The notes beneath the pieces were generated by a model. That model saw only the letters and a program-made list of their open reading frames with translations, was not told the DNA's origin and ran no database searches. From an uncultured Chitinophagaceae bacterium (GTDB lineage: Bacteria > Bacteroidota > Bacteroidia > Chitinophagales > Chitinophagaceae), in NCBI GenBank assembly GCA_937900675.1, contig CALCEA010000055.1:1-33824 (forward strand): a stretch of 33,824 nt of DNA, in the 5' to 3' direction. Position numbers and translations under genes: made by a program. Numbering within the stretch: the stretch's first letter is position 1; each line of letters begins with the position of its first letter. Positions 9,029 to 15,473 of the stretch are shown piece by piece.

Positions 9029-9071
9029 GTATATCTTGACAATAATGGCTATGTCATTACAATACCCCAAC
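9017..9071 (-). promoter_or_regulatory. trp antiterminator (alternative RNA pairing)
   Basis: On the minus strand GTTGGGGT (9071-9064), inside the leader ORF, can pair with ACCCCGAC (9024-9017), the 5' arm of the terminator. That gives eight pairs, seven Watson-Crick and one G-U. The segment begins about 13 nt after the last Trp codon. A ribosome stalled on the Trp codons would leave it free to block the terminator, whereas a ribosome reaching the leader stop (9059-9057) would cover it. A second possible pairing joins GACATAGC (9055-9048) to GCTATGTC (9015-9008), the terminator loop plus the first bases of the 3' arm. Confidence 0.82.
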
Positions 9072-9113
9072 GGAGTTTGTATGCCACCACCAAAAATTGT
9101 TTATTGTTTTCAT
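9057..9113 (-). CDS. trpL: trp operon leader peptide (18 aa)
   Basis: The ORF encodes MKTINNFWWWHTNSVGVL and ends TAA-TGA. Three consecutive TGG codons (9092-9084) make it a textbook regulatory leader peptide, whose translation senses charged tRNA-Trp. Trp is the rarest amino acid and TGG has no synonymous codon, so a run of three in 18 codons directly before trpE is hard to explain by chance. No Shine-Dalgarno sequence is visible, and the ATG lies 7 nt after a -7-like promoter element. The leader stop codon is 29 nt before the terminator stem. Length and design match enterobacterial TrpL, although the sequence is unrelated. The peptide itself probably has no other role. Confidence 0.93.
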   Translation of the reverse strand: MKTINNFWWWHTNSVGVL

Positions 9114-9120
9114 TGCAGAG

Positions 9121-9157
9121 CAAATTTACTCATTTTATGCTTTAGATGCCCAAAAAA
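9121..9157 (-). promoter_or_regulatory. Predicted trp promoter
   Basis: On the minus strand TAAATTTG (9128-9121) fits the Bacteroidota -7 consensus TAnnTTTG exactly. TTTTTTG (9157-9151) lies 22 nt upstream as a possible -33 element. Transcription would begin within a few bases of the leader ATG at 9113. The assignment rests on consensus only. Confidence 0.55.
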
Positions 9158-9203
9158 TTGAAAAAATACTTCAAAAAAGACCCTATCCTACCATATGTTA
9201 GCC

Positions 9204-10334
9204 CTATAAGACCCCTTTGGTACTGGGTAATGCATCACTATAAGGATTTCGCTTCACCGCCATTTTAATGGCTTTGGCGAAAGCTTTGAAAATAGCTTCA
9301 ATCTTATGGTGCTCATTATCCCCTTGGCAGCTAATATTTACATTGGCCTTGGCTGCATCACTGAATGATTTAAAGAAATGAAAAAACATTTCTGTAGGCA
9401 TTTCTCCAATCTTCTCTCTTTTAAAGCTAGCATCCCAAACCAACCAATTTCTTCCACCAAAATCAATTAACACTTTAGCTTCAGCCTCGTCCATGGGTAA
9501 GGCAAAGCCATATCTTTCCATGCCTCGCTTATCCATCAAACCTTTAGCAAATGCTTCTCCTAAAGCAATACCTACATCTTCAATGGTATGGTGTTCATCT
9601 ATGTGTAAATCACCATCGCAATGAATATTTAAATCCACTCCACCATGTCTGGCAATTTGATCCAACATATGATCAAAAAATCCAAGACCTGTATGAATTT
9701 GTGCATTCCCATTTCCATCCAAATTCAATTCAATTCGAATCTTGGTTTCTTTGGTATTTCTTTCATGTACTAATTTTCTCAAACCTAATTTCAAGAAACT
9801 ATAAATAGCATTCCAATCATCGGTTTCATATGCAATAAAAGGTCTCAATTCCGTTTCTTGCTCAGCAGTCAATTCATGTAATGGAGATTTTAAATAAATG
9901 GCTTTACATCCTATATTTTTAGCCAAAGCAATATCTGACCATCTATCTCCAATTACATATGAATTAGCAATATCGTATGCATCATTGTTCAATAAAGCTG
10001 TTAACATGCCGGTGCCAGGTTTTCTGGTAGGCAAATTGTCTTTTGCAAAACTCTTATCAATAAACACTTCATCAAAAACAAATCCTTCTCCTTCTAGTGT
10101 TCTTAACATTAAAGATTGATAAGGTTCAAAATCAGATATAGGATAAGCCTCAGTTCCTAATCCATCTTGATTGGTCACCATTACTTTATAATAACCAAAA
10201 TCTTCCGCAATTTTTTTCAAATTAGTTATAGCACCTTTGACAAATTTTGTTTTATCAATGCTATCAATTTGAAAATCATCTTTAGGCTCTTCTAAAATCA
10301 CCCCGTCTCTATCAATAAAAAGTATTGGTCTCAT
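9204..10334 (-). CDS. hisB: Bifunctional histidinol-phosphatase / imidazoleglycerol-phosphate dehydratase
   Basis: HisB performs two non-adjacent histidine steps: IGP dehydration (C-terminal domain) and histidinol phosphate hydrolysis (N-terminal HAD domain). Of 376 residues, the HAD part (about 1-165) starts MRPILFIDRDGVIL, with nucleophile Asp8 and acid/base Asp10. The IGPD part (about 188-376) has GLGFFDHMLDQ and DEHHTIEDVGIALGE, which supply the manganese ligands. Where enterobacterial HisB has a cysteine-rich zinc loop, this protein reads FIDKSFAKDNLPTRKPGTGM with no cysteine, so zinc is probably not bound there. It lies 3 nt behind the cytochrome gene, and its stop is 91 nt ahead of the trp leader ATG. 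Confidence 0.97.
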   Translation of the reverse strand: MRPILFIDRDGVILEEPKDDFQIDSIDKTKFVKGAITNLKKIAEDFGYYKVMVTNQDGLGTEAYPISDFEPYQSLMLRTLEGEGFVFDEVFIDKSFAKDNLPTRKPGTGMLTALLNNDAYDIANSYVIGDRWSDIALAKNIGCKAIYLKSPLHELTAEQETELRPFIAYETDDWNAIYSFLKLGLRKLVHERNTKETKIRIELNLDGNGNAQIHTGLGFFDHMLDQIARHGGVDLNIHCDGDLHIDEHHTIEDVGIALGEAFAKGLMDKRGMERYGFALPMDEAEAKVLIDFGGRNWLVWDASFKREKIGEMPTEMFFHFFKSFSDAAKANVNISCQGDNEHHKIEAIFKAFAKAIKMAVKRNPYSDALPSTKGVL

Positions 10335-10337
10335 TAA

Positions 10338-10733
10338 TTATTTCTTTTTTACTTTTTGCACTTGCGCAAGGGTTACTTTAGAGGCTTTATTAGACCAACT
10401 ATTTCTTATATAGGTTAATACATCAGCAATATCTGCATCTTTTAAATCTGGGTTAGCGGTCATGGCATTGCTATAATAAAAACCATCTAAAGCCACTCGC
10501 TCATTATATCCATTGCGAATAATCTTTACCATTCTAGCAATATCATTGCCCACCACATTACTTGCTCCATCTAAAGGCGCGTTCATATTGGGTACTCCAC
10601 CGCCATCTGCCTGATGACAAACCAAACATCTTAGTTCATATATTTTTTTACCATTGGCCATATTTTGTGCAGCAAGTTTTTCAGAAGAGAAAACCGCCAA
10701 GCCAATCAAACAAAATGGAATCAAATATTTCAT
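10338..10733 (-). CDS. Exported c-type cytochrome (mono-haem)
   Basis: This is a 131-residue protein with a signal peptide (about 1-22, ending near LAAQN). It has one haem-binding motif, CLVCH, at residues 36-40, and Met91 in SNAMTANP is a plausible axial ligand. The fold ends with DADIADVLTYIRNSW, typical of class I cytochrome c. It should act in the periplasm as an electron acceptor. The gene starts 2 nt after the sugar dehydrogenase, and cytochromes of this kind are common partners of PQQ-type dehydrogenases, so electron transfer from that enzyme is the likely job (inferred). Its place between hisC and hisB has no obvious biosynthetic logic. Confidence 0.92.
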   Translation of the reverse strand: MKYLIPFCLIGLAVFSSEKLAAQNMANGKKIYELRCLVCHQADGGGVPNMNAPLDGASNVVGNDIARMVKIIRNGYNERVALDGFYYSNAMTANPDLKDADIADVLTYIRNSWSNKASKVTLAQVQKVKKK

Positions 10734-10735
10734 GT

Positions 10736-11989
10736 TTATTTATTGAAACTGATTTTAAAAATAGCGCCTTTGTTATCATCACATACATACAATGAACCAT
10801 CAGGACCTTCTGCTAATCCACAAGGTCTTGCTTTTGCTAATCTTGGATTGGTAACAATATCTGTACCTGCAAAACCATTTGCAAAAATCTCCCAGTCGCC
10901 AGATGGTTTGCCATTTTTAAAAGGTACGAAAGCTACAAAATATCCTTCTTGAGGTAATGGAGCTCTATTCCAAGAACCATGGAATGCAATAAATGCACCT
11001 TGTTGATATTTTTCAGGAAACTGATTTCCCTTATAAAATAATAAAGACATTGGCGCCATATGCGCAGGGAAAGCTACCGTTGGATTTAAAGCATTTGGAG
11101 CACCCTCTTTTTTGCCATCACCACCGTATTCTGGAGACAATATTTTTTTCTTTTGATATGGATCATAATACACATAAGGCCAACCACAATCATCACCTTC
11201 TTTTACTTCATACATGGTTTCTGCAGGTAATTCTGCATTTTGATTATCGCTATAATATTGAGGATAGAAAGAGTTTAATTGATCTCTACCATGTTGCGTT
11301 ACAAATAAACTATTAGTTTGATTATTCCAATCCAAGCCAATTACATTTCTTAAACCTGTAGCATAACGCTTACCATCACCATAAACTTGGTTTTCTTTTT
11401 GTCCATCAAATTTCCAAATACCACCCGCTGAATCTAAAATAGGACAAGGCATCATTCCTTTTGACCCTGGCATTCTATCTTTTTCTTGACAAGCATTTGA
11501 ATATGCTCCAATATTTACATAAATATTTCCTTGTGGATCTAGAGTAATCGACTTAGAAGAATGTTGTCTTCTATCAATCAAGTCTTTTACAATTACTTTT
11601 GGAGCATTTGGATTAACCACTTCATCTTGATCATTTAATTGATACAAGAAAATGCCTTGATCAGAACTTGCATATAATTTATTACCTCTTACATAAATTC
11701 CTGTTCCACCATAATTACCCCAGCCAGTAATCTGATCTGCAACACCATCCTTATTTGCATCTGCTAATCGAATGATCGATTTACCATCTTTATTGGGTGC
11801 ATTCAATTTCGCAAAAACTACCCCTGAAGGAGTAATCGCAATATGTCTTGAACTACCAATATTATTCGCAAATAATGTAGCAGAAAAACCAGCCGGCAAT
11901 CTTAAACCAGCATTGTCTTGTGCTTTTGCAGTACAAGCCATCATTAAGATGGAAAGCAATAGGAAATTTTGTATTTTTTTCATTTTCAA
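10736..11989 (-). CDS. PQQ-dependent sugar (aldose/sorbosone-type) dehydrogenase, exported
   Basis: The 417-residue protein has an N-terminal signal (MKMKKIQNFLLLSILMMAC, then TAKAQ). It is either cleaved as a normal secretory signal or, less surely, lipidated at Cys19. The mature part resembles the soluble glucose dehydrogenase / sorbosone dehydrogenase beta-propeller. It opens LRLPAGFSATLFANNIGSSR and contains a DANKDGVADQ calcium-like loop, GLRNVIGLDW, FVTQHGRDQL, EGDDCGWPYVYYD and FIAFHGSWNR, ending GPDGSLYVCDDNKGAIFKI. Such enzymes oxidise sugars in the periplasm and pass electrons to a cytochrome, here encoded next door. The substrate cannot be named. It lies 26 nt behind hisC, so it is probably co-transcribed with the his genes. 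Confidence 0.85.
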   Translation of the reverse strand: MKMKKIQNFLLLSILMMACTAKAQDNAGLRLPAGFSATLFANNIGSSRHIAITPSGVVFAKLNAPNKDGKSIIRLADANKDGVADQITGWGNYGGTGIYVRGNKLYASSDQGIFLYQLNDQDEVVNPNAPKVIVKDLIDRRQHSSKSITLDPQGNIYVNIGAYSNACQEKDRMPGSKGMMPCPILDSAGGIWKFDGQKENQVYGDGKRYATGLRNVIGLDWNNQTNSLFVTQHGRDQLNSFYPQYYSDNQNAELPAETMYEVKEGDDCGWPYVYYDPYQKKKILSPEYGGDGKKEGAPNALNPTVAFPAHMAPMSLLFYKGNQFPEKYQQGAFIAFHGSWNRAPLPQEGYFVAFVPFKNGKPSGDWEIFANGFAGTDIVTNPRLAKARPCGLAEGPDGSLYVCDDNKGAIFKISFNK

Positions 11990-12015
11990 ATTTTATAAAG
12001 CAAGTTAACAAATAA

Positions 12016-13080
12016 TTAGGCTAATTGTTGGTCCATCCATTCAATCATCGCATCTACCAATGCAGTGTTTTCTTGTTCTGTACCAACAGTAATTCTTAAA
12101 GTGTCAGCACAATTAGGCAAACTAGAGCGATCTCTTACCACAATACCTTTGGTTAATAAGAACTGATACAATTTGGTTGCATTAGGAATTTTTACCAATA
12201 GGAAATTGGTATCTGAAGGATAAACAGCTTCTACCATCGGCATTTCTTCAAATACGCCTGCTAGCGCAATTCTTAACTGAACTAATTCTTGAATCATATC
12301 ATTCACTTGACCTACTTCTTCTAAAGCTTTTAAAGCCAACTCTTGTGCTGGTAAATTAATATTATAAGGTGCTTTTACTTTATTTAAATATCCAACAATC
12401 TCTTCGCTAGCAAATGCCATGCCTAGTCTTAAACCAGCTAAGCCCCATGCTTTACTTAAGGTTTGCAATACCACTAAATTGGGATAATCAATTAAGGATT
12501 GACAAAAAGATTTTTGTTTAGAGAAATTAATATAGGCTTCATCCACCACCACTAATCCATCAAAATGATTTAAAACAGTTTCAATATCAATTCTATCTAA
12601 AGAATTACCAGTTGGATTGTTGGGAGAGCAGATCCAAATTATTTTAGTATTCGCATCAACCAATTGTTCGATATGCGCAATATTTAATTGAAAATCGGGT
12701 AACAATGGAGCCGACTTGATTTCAATATTATTGATATTAGCATTTACCTCATACATTGGATAAGTAGGAGGACAAATGATAATATTGTCTTTCCCTGGTT
12801 CACAAAAAGCGGTAAACAACAAAGCTATAATCTCATCACTTCCATTGCCTAAGAAAACTTTACTAGCAGGCAATTGCTTGATAAAAGCAATTTTTTCTTT
12901 TACTTCATTTTGATAAGGATCTGGATATCGATTATACCATTTAGTCAATGGAGAACCCAACGCATTTTCATTCGCATCTAATAAAACATTTGCTTCCCCA
13001 CTATATTCATCTTTTGCAGAAGAATAAGGTTTCAATTTTGCGATATTTGGTCTTACTACTTTTAAAATATCAAATGCCAT
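12016..13080 (-). CDS. hisC: Histidinol-phosphate aminotransferase
   Basis: HisC converts imidazole acetol phosphate and glutamate to histidinol phosphate. The 354-residue fold-type I PLP enzyme has LLDANENALGSP near the N-terminus, the RYPDPYQ segment (51-57), and GNGSDEII. SPNNPTGNS follows, then VVDEAYINF, and the PLP lysine Lys210 lies in TLSKAWGLAGLRLG. C-terminal VRDRSSLPNCADTLRITVGT binds the substrate phosphate. All family signatures are intact. It follows hisD by 6 nt. It is the last his gene before the two-gene sugar dehydrogenase/cytochrome insertion. Confidence 0.97.
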   Translation of the reverse strand: MAFDILKVVRPNIAKLKPYSSAKDEYSGEANVLLDANENALGSPLTKWYNRYPDPYQNEVKEKIAFIKQLPASKVFLGNGSDEIIALLFTAFCEPGKDNIIICPPTYPMYEVNANINNIEIKSAPLLPDFQLNIAHIEQLVDANTKIIWICSPNNPTGNSLDRIDIETVLNHFDGLVVVDEAYINFSKQKSFCQSLIDYPNLVVLQTLSKAWGLAGLRLGMAFASEEIVGYLNKVKAPYNINLPAQELALKALEEVGQVNDMIQELVQLRIALAGVFEEMPMVEAVYPSDTNFLLVKIPNATKLYQFLLTKGIVVRDRSSLPNCADTLRITVGTEQENTALVDAMIEWMDQQLA

Positions 13081-13086
13081 AAGTAC

Positions 13087-14379
13087 TTATTTCTTGTTAT
13101 TGATGTTATCCACTCTAATTTGAACAGCTTGTGCATGCGCATCCAAACTTTCTGCCTTCGCCATATCTATTACTGTTTGAGCAATATTGGTCAAACCTCT
13201 TTCCGTTAATTGCTGAAAAGTAATCTTCTTCACAAAACTATCTACACTTACCCCACTATACGCTTTTGCATACCCATTGGTCGGTAAAGTATGATTGGTT
13301 CCGCTTGCATAATCACCCACAGACTCTGGAGAAAAATTGCCAATAAATACCGAACCTGCATTCCACACTTTTTCGGCCATTAACTCCGCATTCTGTATAG
13401 ATAAAATTAAATGTTCTGGCGCATATTCATTAATTAATTCCAGCGCATTTTCTGTTTGGGTCATCACAATAGCTTTTGAATTGGCCAAGGCTTTCTCTGC
13501 AAATTCCATTCTTGGTAAGATGGCCAACTGCTCTTGCAATGCATGTTGAACTTGTACAACAATACTTTCTTGACTGGCTACTAATAAAACCTGGCTATCC
13601 GCACCATGTTCAGCCTGTGATAATAAATCTGCTGCTACAAATTCAGGTACAGCAGTTTCATCTGCCCATACACAAACCTCACTAGGACCAGCAGGCATAT
13701 CAATTGCAGTGCCATACTGCTGAACCAATTGTTTCGCAGCGGTTACATATTGATTACCAGGACCAAAAATCTTATGCACTTTAGGAACCGATTCAGTTCC
13801 AAAAGCCATTGCACCAATCGCTTGAACTCCACCAATGGTGTAGATATTTTTAATGCCAATTAATGCTGCAGCAAAAGCAATGGCTGGATGAATTTTTCCG
13901 TCTTTATTCGGTGGGGTACACAAAATAATTTCTTTACATCCTGCAATTTTAGCCGGAATACCTAGCATCAAAACAGTCGAAAAAAGTGGCGCAGTTCCAC
14001 CAGGAATATAAATACCTACTTTTTCAATGCCTACTGATTTTCTCCAACACCATACTCCAGGCATGGTCTCAATCTTCTCTACTTTTTGTAATTGAGTTTG
14101 GTGAAATTTTTCAATATTTGTTTTCGCTACTTCAATCGCCTTCTTCACCTGAGGATCAAGCAAAGATGCCATTTGATGAATTTGCTCATCACTTAATTGT
14201 AATGAACTTAAATTCACTTGATCAAATGAAAGTGTATAAGATTTGACAGCCTCATCCCCTTTCTCACAAATTGCATCCAATACTTCTTGCACTTTAGGCA
14301 ATAGGTTTTGGGCATCAAGCACTGGTCTTTGTAAAACATCTGACCATTCTTTCTTGGGTGGATTAATTACAAGATTCAT
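13087..14379 (-). CDS. hisD: Histidinol dehydrogenase
   Basis: HisD oxidises histidinol to histidine in two NAD+-dependent steps at a zinc site. The 430-residue length is typical. The zinc ligands are recognisable: Gln255 and His258 in LLSQAEHGADSQ, Asp356 in SVGDYASGTNHT, and His415 near the C-terminus. The catalytic pair Glu322/His323 is in EYAPEHLIL. The NAD-binding segment GIYIPGGTAPLFSTVLM lies near residues 122-138, and FGPGNQYVTAAK near 205-216. It starts 1 nt after hisG and precedes hisC by 6 nt, the standard his order. Confidence 0.98.
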   Translation of the reverse strand: MNLVINPPKKEWSDVLQRPVLDAQNLLPKVQEVLDAICEKGDEAVKSYTLSFDQVNLSSLQLSDEQIHQMASLLDPQVKKAIEVAKTNIEKFHQTQLQKVEKIETMPGVWCWRKSVGIEKVGIYIPGGTAPLFSTVLMLGIPAKIAGCKEIILCTPPNKDGKIHPAIAFAAALIGIKNIYTIGGVQAIGAMAFGTESVPKVHKIFGPGNQYVTAAKQLVQQYGTAIDMPAGPSEVCVWADETAVPEFVAADLLSQAEHGADSQVLLVASQESIVVQVQHALQEQLAILPRMEFAEKALANSKAIVMTQTENALELINEYAPEHLILSIQNAELMAEKVWNAGSVFIGNFSPESVGDYASGTNHTLPTNGYAKAYSGVSVDSFVKKITFQQLTERGLTNIAQTVIDMAKAESLDAHAQAVQIRVDNINNKK

Positions 14380-14380
14380 T

Positions 14381-15235
14381 TTATAAAATCATTTTTTCAA
14401 TAGGGATAACTAAAATTCCTTCTGCTCCTGCTGCTTTTAATTGCTCTATAATTTCCCAAAAATCACTCTCAGCAATAACACTATGTACACTACTCCAACC
14501 AGGCGAAGCCAAAGGCAAAACTGTTGGGCTTTTCATACCAGGTAATAATGAAATAATTTTTGGTAACTGATCATTAGGAGCATTTAATAAAACATATTTA
14601 TTTTTCTTCGCCTTTTTAACTGATTCAATTCTGAACAAAAGACTTTCTAAAAATAAATTAGCATCAGTACTTAAATCTTTTCTCTTAATCAATACCGCTT
14701 GAGATTGCAAAATAGTTTCCGTTTCTTTCAAGCCGTTCATAAATAAAGTTGAACCACTACTCACTAAATCGCAAACCACATCAGCCAATCCAATGCCTGG
14801 CGCAATTTCTACACTTCCACTAATTTCATGTATCTCTGCTTTTACTTGATTTTTATTAAGAAACTCTTGTACAATTACCGGATAACTTGTAGCAATTTTT
14901 TTACCTTCTAAAAACTTAGGTCCAGTATATTGCTCTTCTTTTTTTACAGCAAAACTTAGTCTGCATTTGCCAAAACCTAAGGCATACGCTACATCCACTT
15001 TTTTGTTTTTCTCAAACACTACATTCTCTCCTACAAAGCCAATATCAGCAACCCCATCTTCCACATATTGAGGAATATCATCGTCCCTTAAAAAGAATAA
15101 CTCAATGGGGAAATTTGTTGCTTCCGCTTTTAATTTATTTACACCTGCTCCTATATCAATACCACACTCTTTTAAAAGTCTCATTGAGTCTTCGTGTAGT
15201 CTTCCAGATTTTTGAATGGCTAATTTTAGTTTCAT
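14381..15235 (-). CDS. hisG: ATP phosphoribosyltransferase, long form
   Basis: HisG condenses ATP and PRPP, the first and committed histidine step. With 284 residues it is the long form. Residues about 1-210 form the catalytic periplasmic-binding-like fold, with the PRPP loop GLADVVCDLVSSGSTL at about 149-164. Residues about 211-284 form the ACT-like regulatory domain that binds histidine for feedback inhibition. No HisZ subunit is needed or seen. It is the first structural gene of the his unit. The terminator hairpin of the his leader ends about 19 nt upstream of its ATG, so the gene is likely controlled both by allostery and by attenuation. Confidence 0.97.
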   Translation of the reverse strand: MKLKLAIQKSGRLHEDSMRLLKECGIDIGAGVNKLKAEATNFPIELFFLRDDDIPQYVEDGVADIGFVGENVVFEKNKKVDVAYALGFGKCRLSFAVKKEEQYTGPKFLEGKKIATSYPVIVQEFLNKNQVKAEIHEISGSVEIAPGIGLADVVCDLVSSGSTLFMNGLKETETILQSQAVLIKRKDLSTDANLFLESLLFRIESVKKAKKNKYVLLNAPNDQLPKIISLLPGMKSPTVLPLASPGWSSVHSVIAESDFWEIIEQLKAAGAEGILVIPIEKMIL

Positions 15236-15253
15236 GTTGATTCATTATAAATT

Positions 15254-15282
15254 AAAAGGGCTTACTTGTTAGTAAGCCCTTT
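15254..15282 (-). terminator. his attenuator terminator hairpin
   Basis: On the minus strand AAAGGGCTTACT (15282-15271) pairs perfectly with AGTAAGCCCTTT (15266-15255) around a 4-nt loop. A short T-rich tract (TTTTAATTT) follows. The T-run is weaker than in the trp hairpin, so termination may be less complete. It lies between the his leader ORF and hisG, where only an attenuator makes sense. The divergent gene at 15474 reads away from it. Confidence 0.88.
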
Positions 15283-15322
15283 GGTTAAATATAGTATATA
15301 CATACCTTCACCCCAGCTTACC
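15271..15322 (-). promoter_or_regulatory. his antiterminator (alternative RNA pairing)
   Basis: On the minus strand GGTAAGCT (15322-15315) can pair with GGCTTACT (15278-15271) in the 5' arm of the terminator: six Watson-Crick pairs flanked by two G-U pairs. The upstream segment contains the leader stop codon TAA. A ribosome at the stop would hide it and allow termination. A ribosome stalled at the His codons (15353-15336) would leave it free and allow read-through into hisG. Confidence 0.78.
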
Positions 15323-15368
15323 CCTTGGATAGCATATGATGGTGATGGATATGATTGTTTAAGTTCAT
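15318..15368 (-). CDS. hisL: his operon leader peptide (16 aa)
   Basis: The ORF encodes MNLNNHIHHHHMLSKG and ends TAA. Five of sixteen codons are His, four of them consecutive (15347-15336). Placed directly upstream of hisG and followed by a terminator hairpin with an alternative partner, this is a regulatory leader peptide sensing charged tRNA-His. It has no visible Shine-Dalgarno sequence, and the ATG is 4 nt from a -7-like promoter element. The enterobacterial HisL has seven His in a row; the sequence here is unrelated but the logic is the same. Confidence 0.92.
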   Translation of the reverse strand: MNLNNHIHHHHMLSKG

Positions 15369-15372
15369 GGCG

Positions 15373-15404
15373 CGAATTTACGCCCCTTTTATAAATTAAG
15401 CAAC
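15373..15404 (-). promoter_or_regulatory. Predicted his promoter
   Basis: On the minus strand TAAATTCG (15380-15373) matches the Bacteroidota -7 consensus TAnnTTTG at all but one fixed position. GTTG (15404-15401), within a TTTTTTGTTG tract, lies 20 nt upstream as the -33 element. It would start the transcript at or next to the leader ATG (15368). The divergent GH16 gene must have its own promoter in 15381-15473, where I see no clear consensus. Confidence 0.45.
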
Positions 15405-15473
15405 AAAAAACAAGGTTTTTGCTTAAATTGTCTACCATTACAACAAAACAACCCTCATAAAATAGACCTATTT

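Noticed and set aside
8973..9203. T-box riboswitch or TRAP-type control of trp
   Set aside because: There is no room for a T-box stem I with specifier and no T-box core sequence. No run of spaced GAG/UAG triplets as required by TRAP. The Trp-codon leader accounts for the region.
10993..11316. 107-aa plus-strand ORF antisense to the sugar dehydrogenase
   Set aside because: Rich in His, Leu and Phe as expected from the reverse of an AT-rich gene. No start context or family resemblance.
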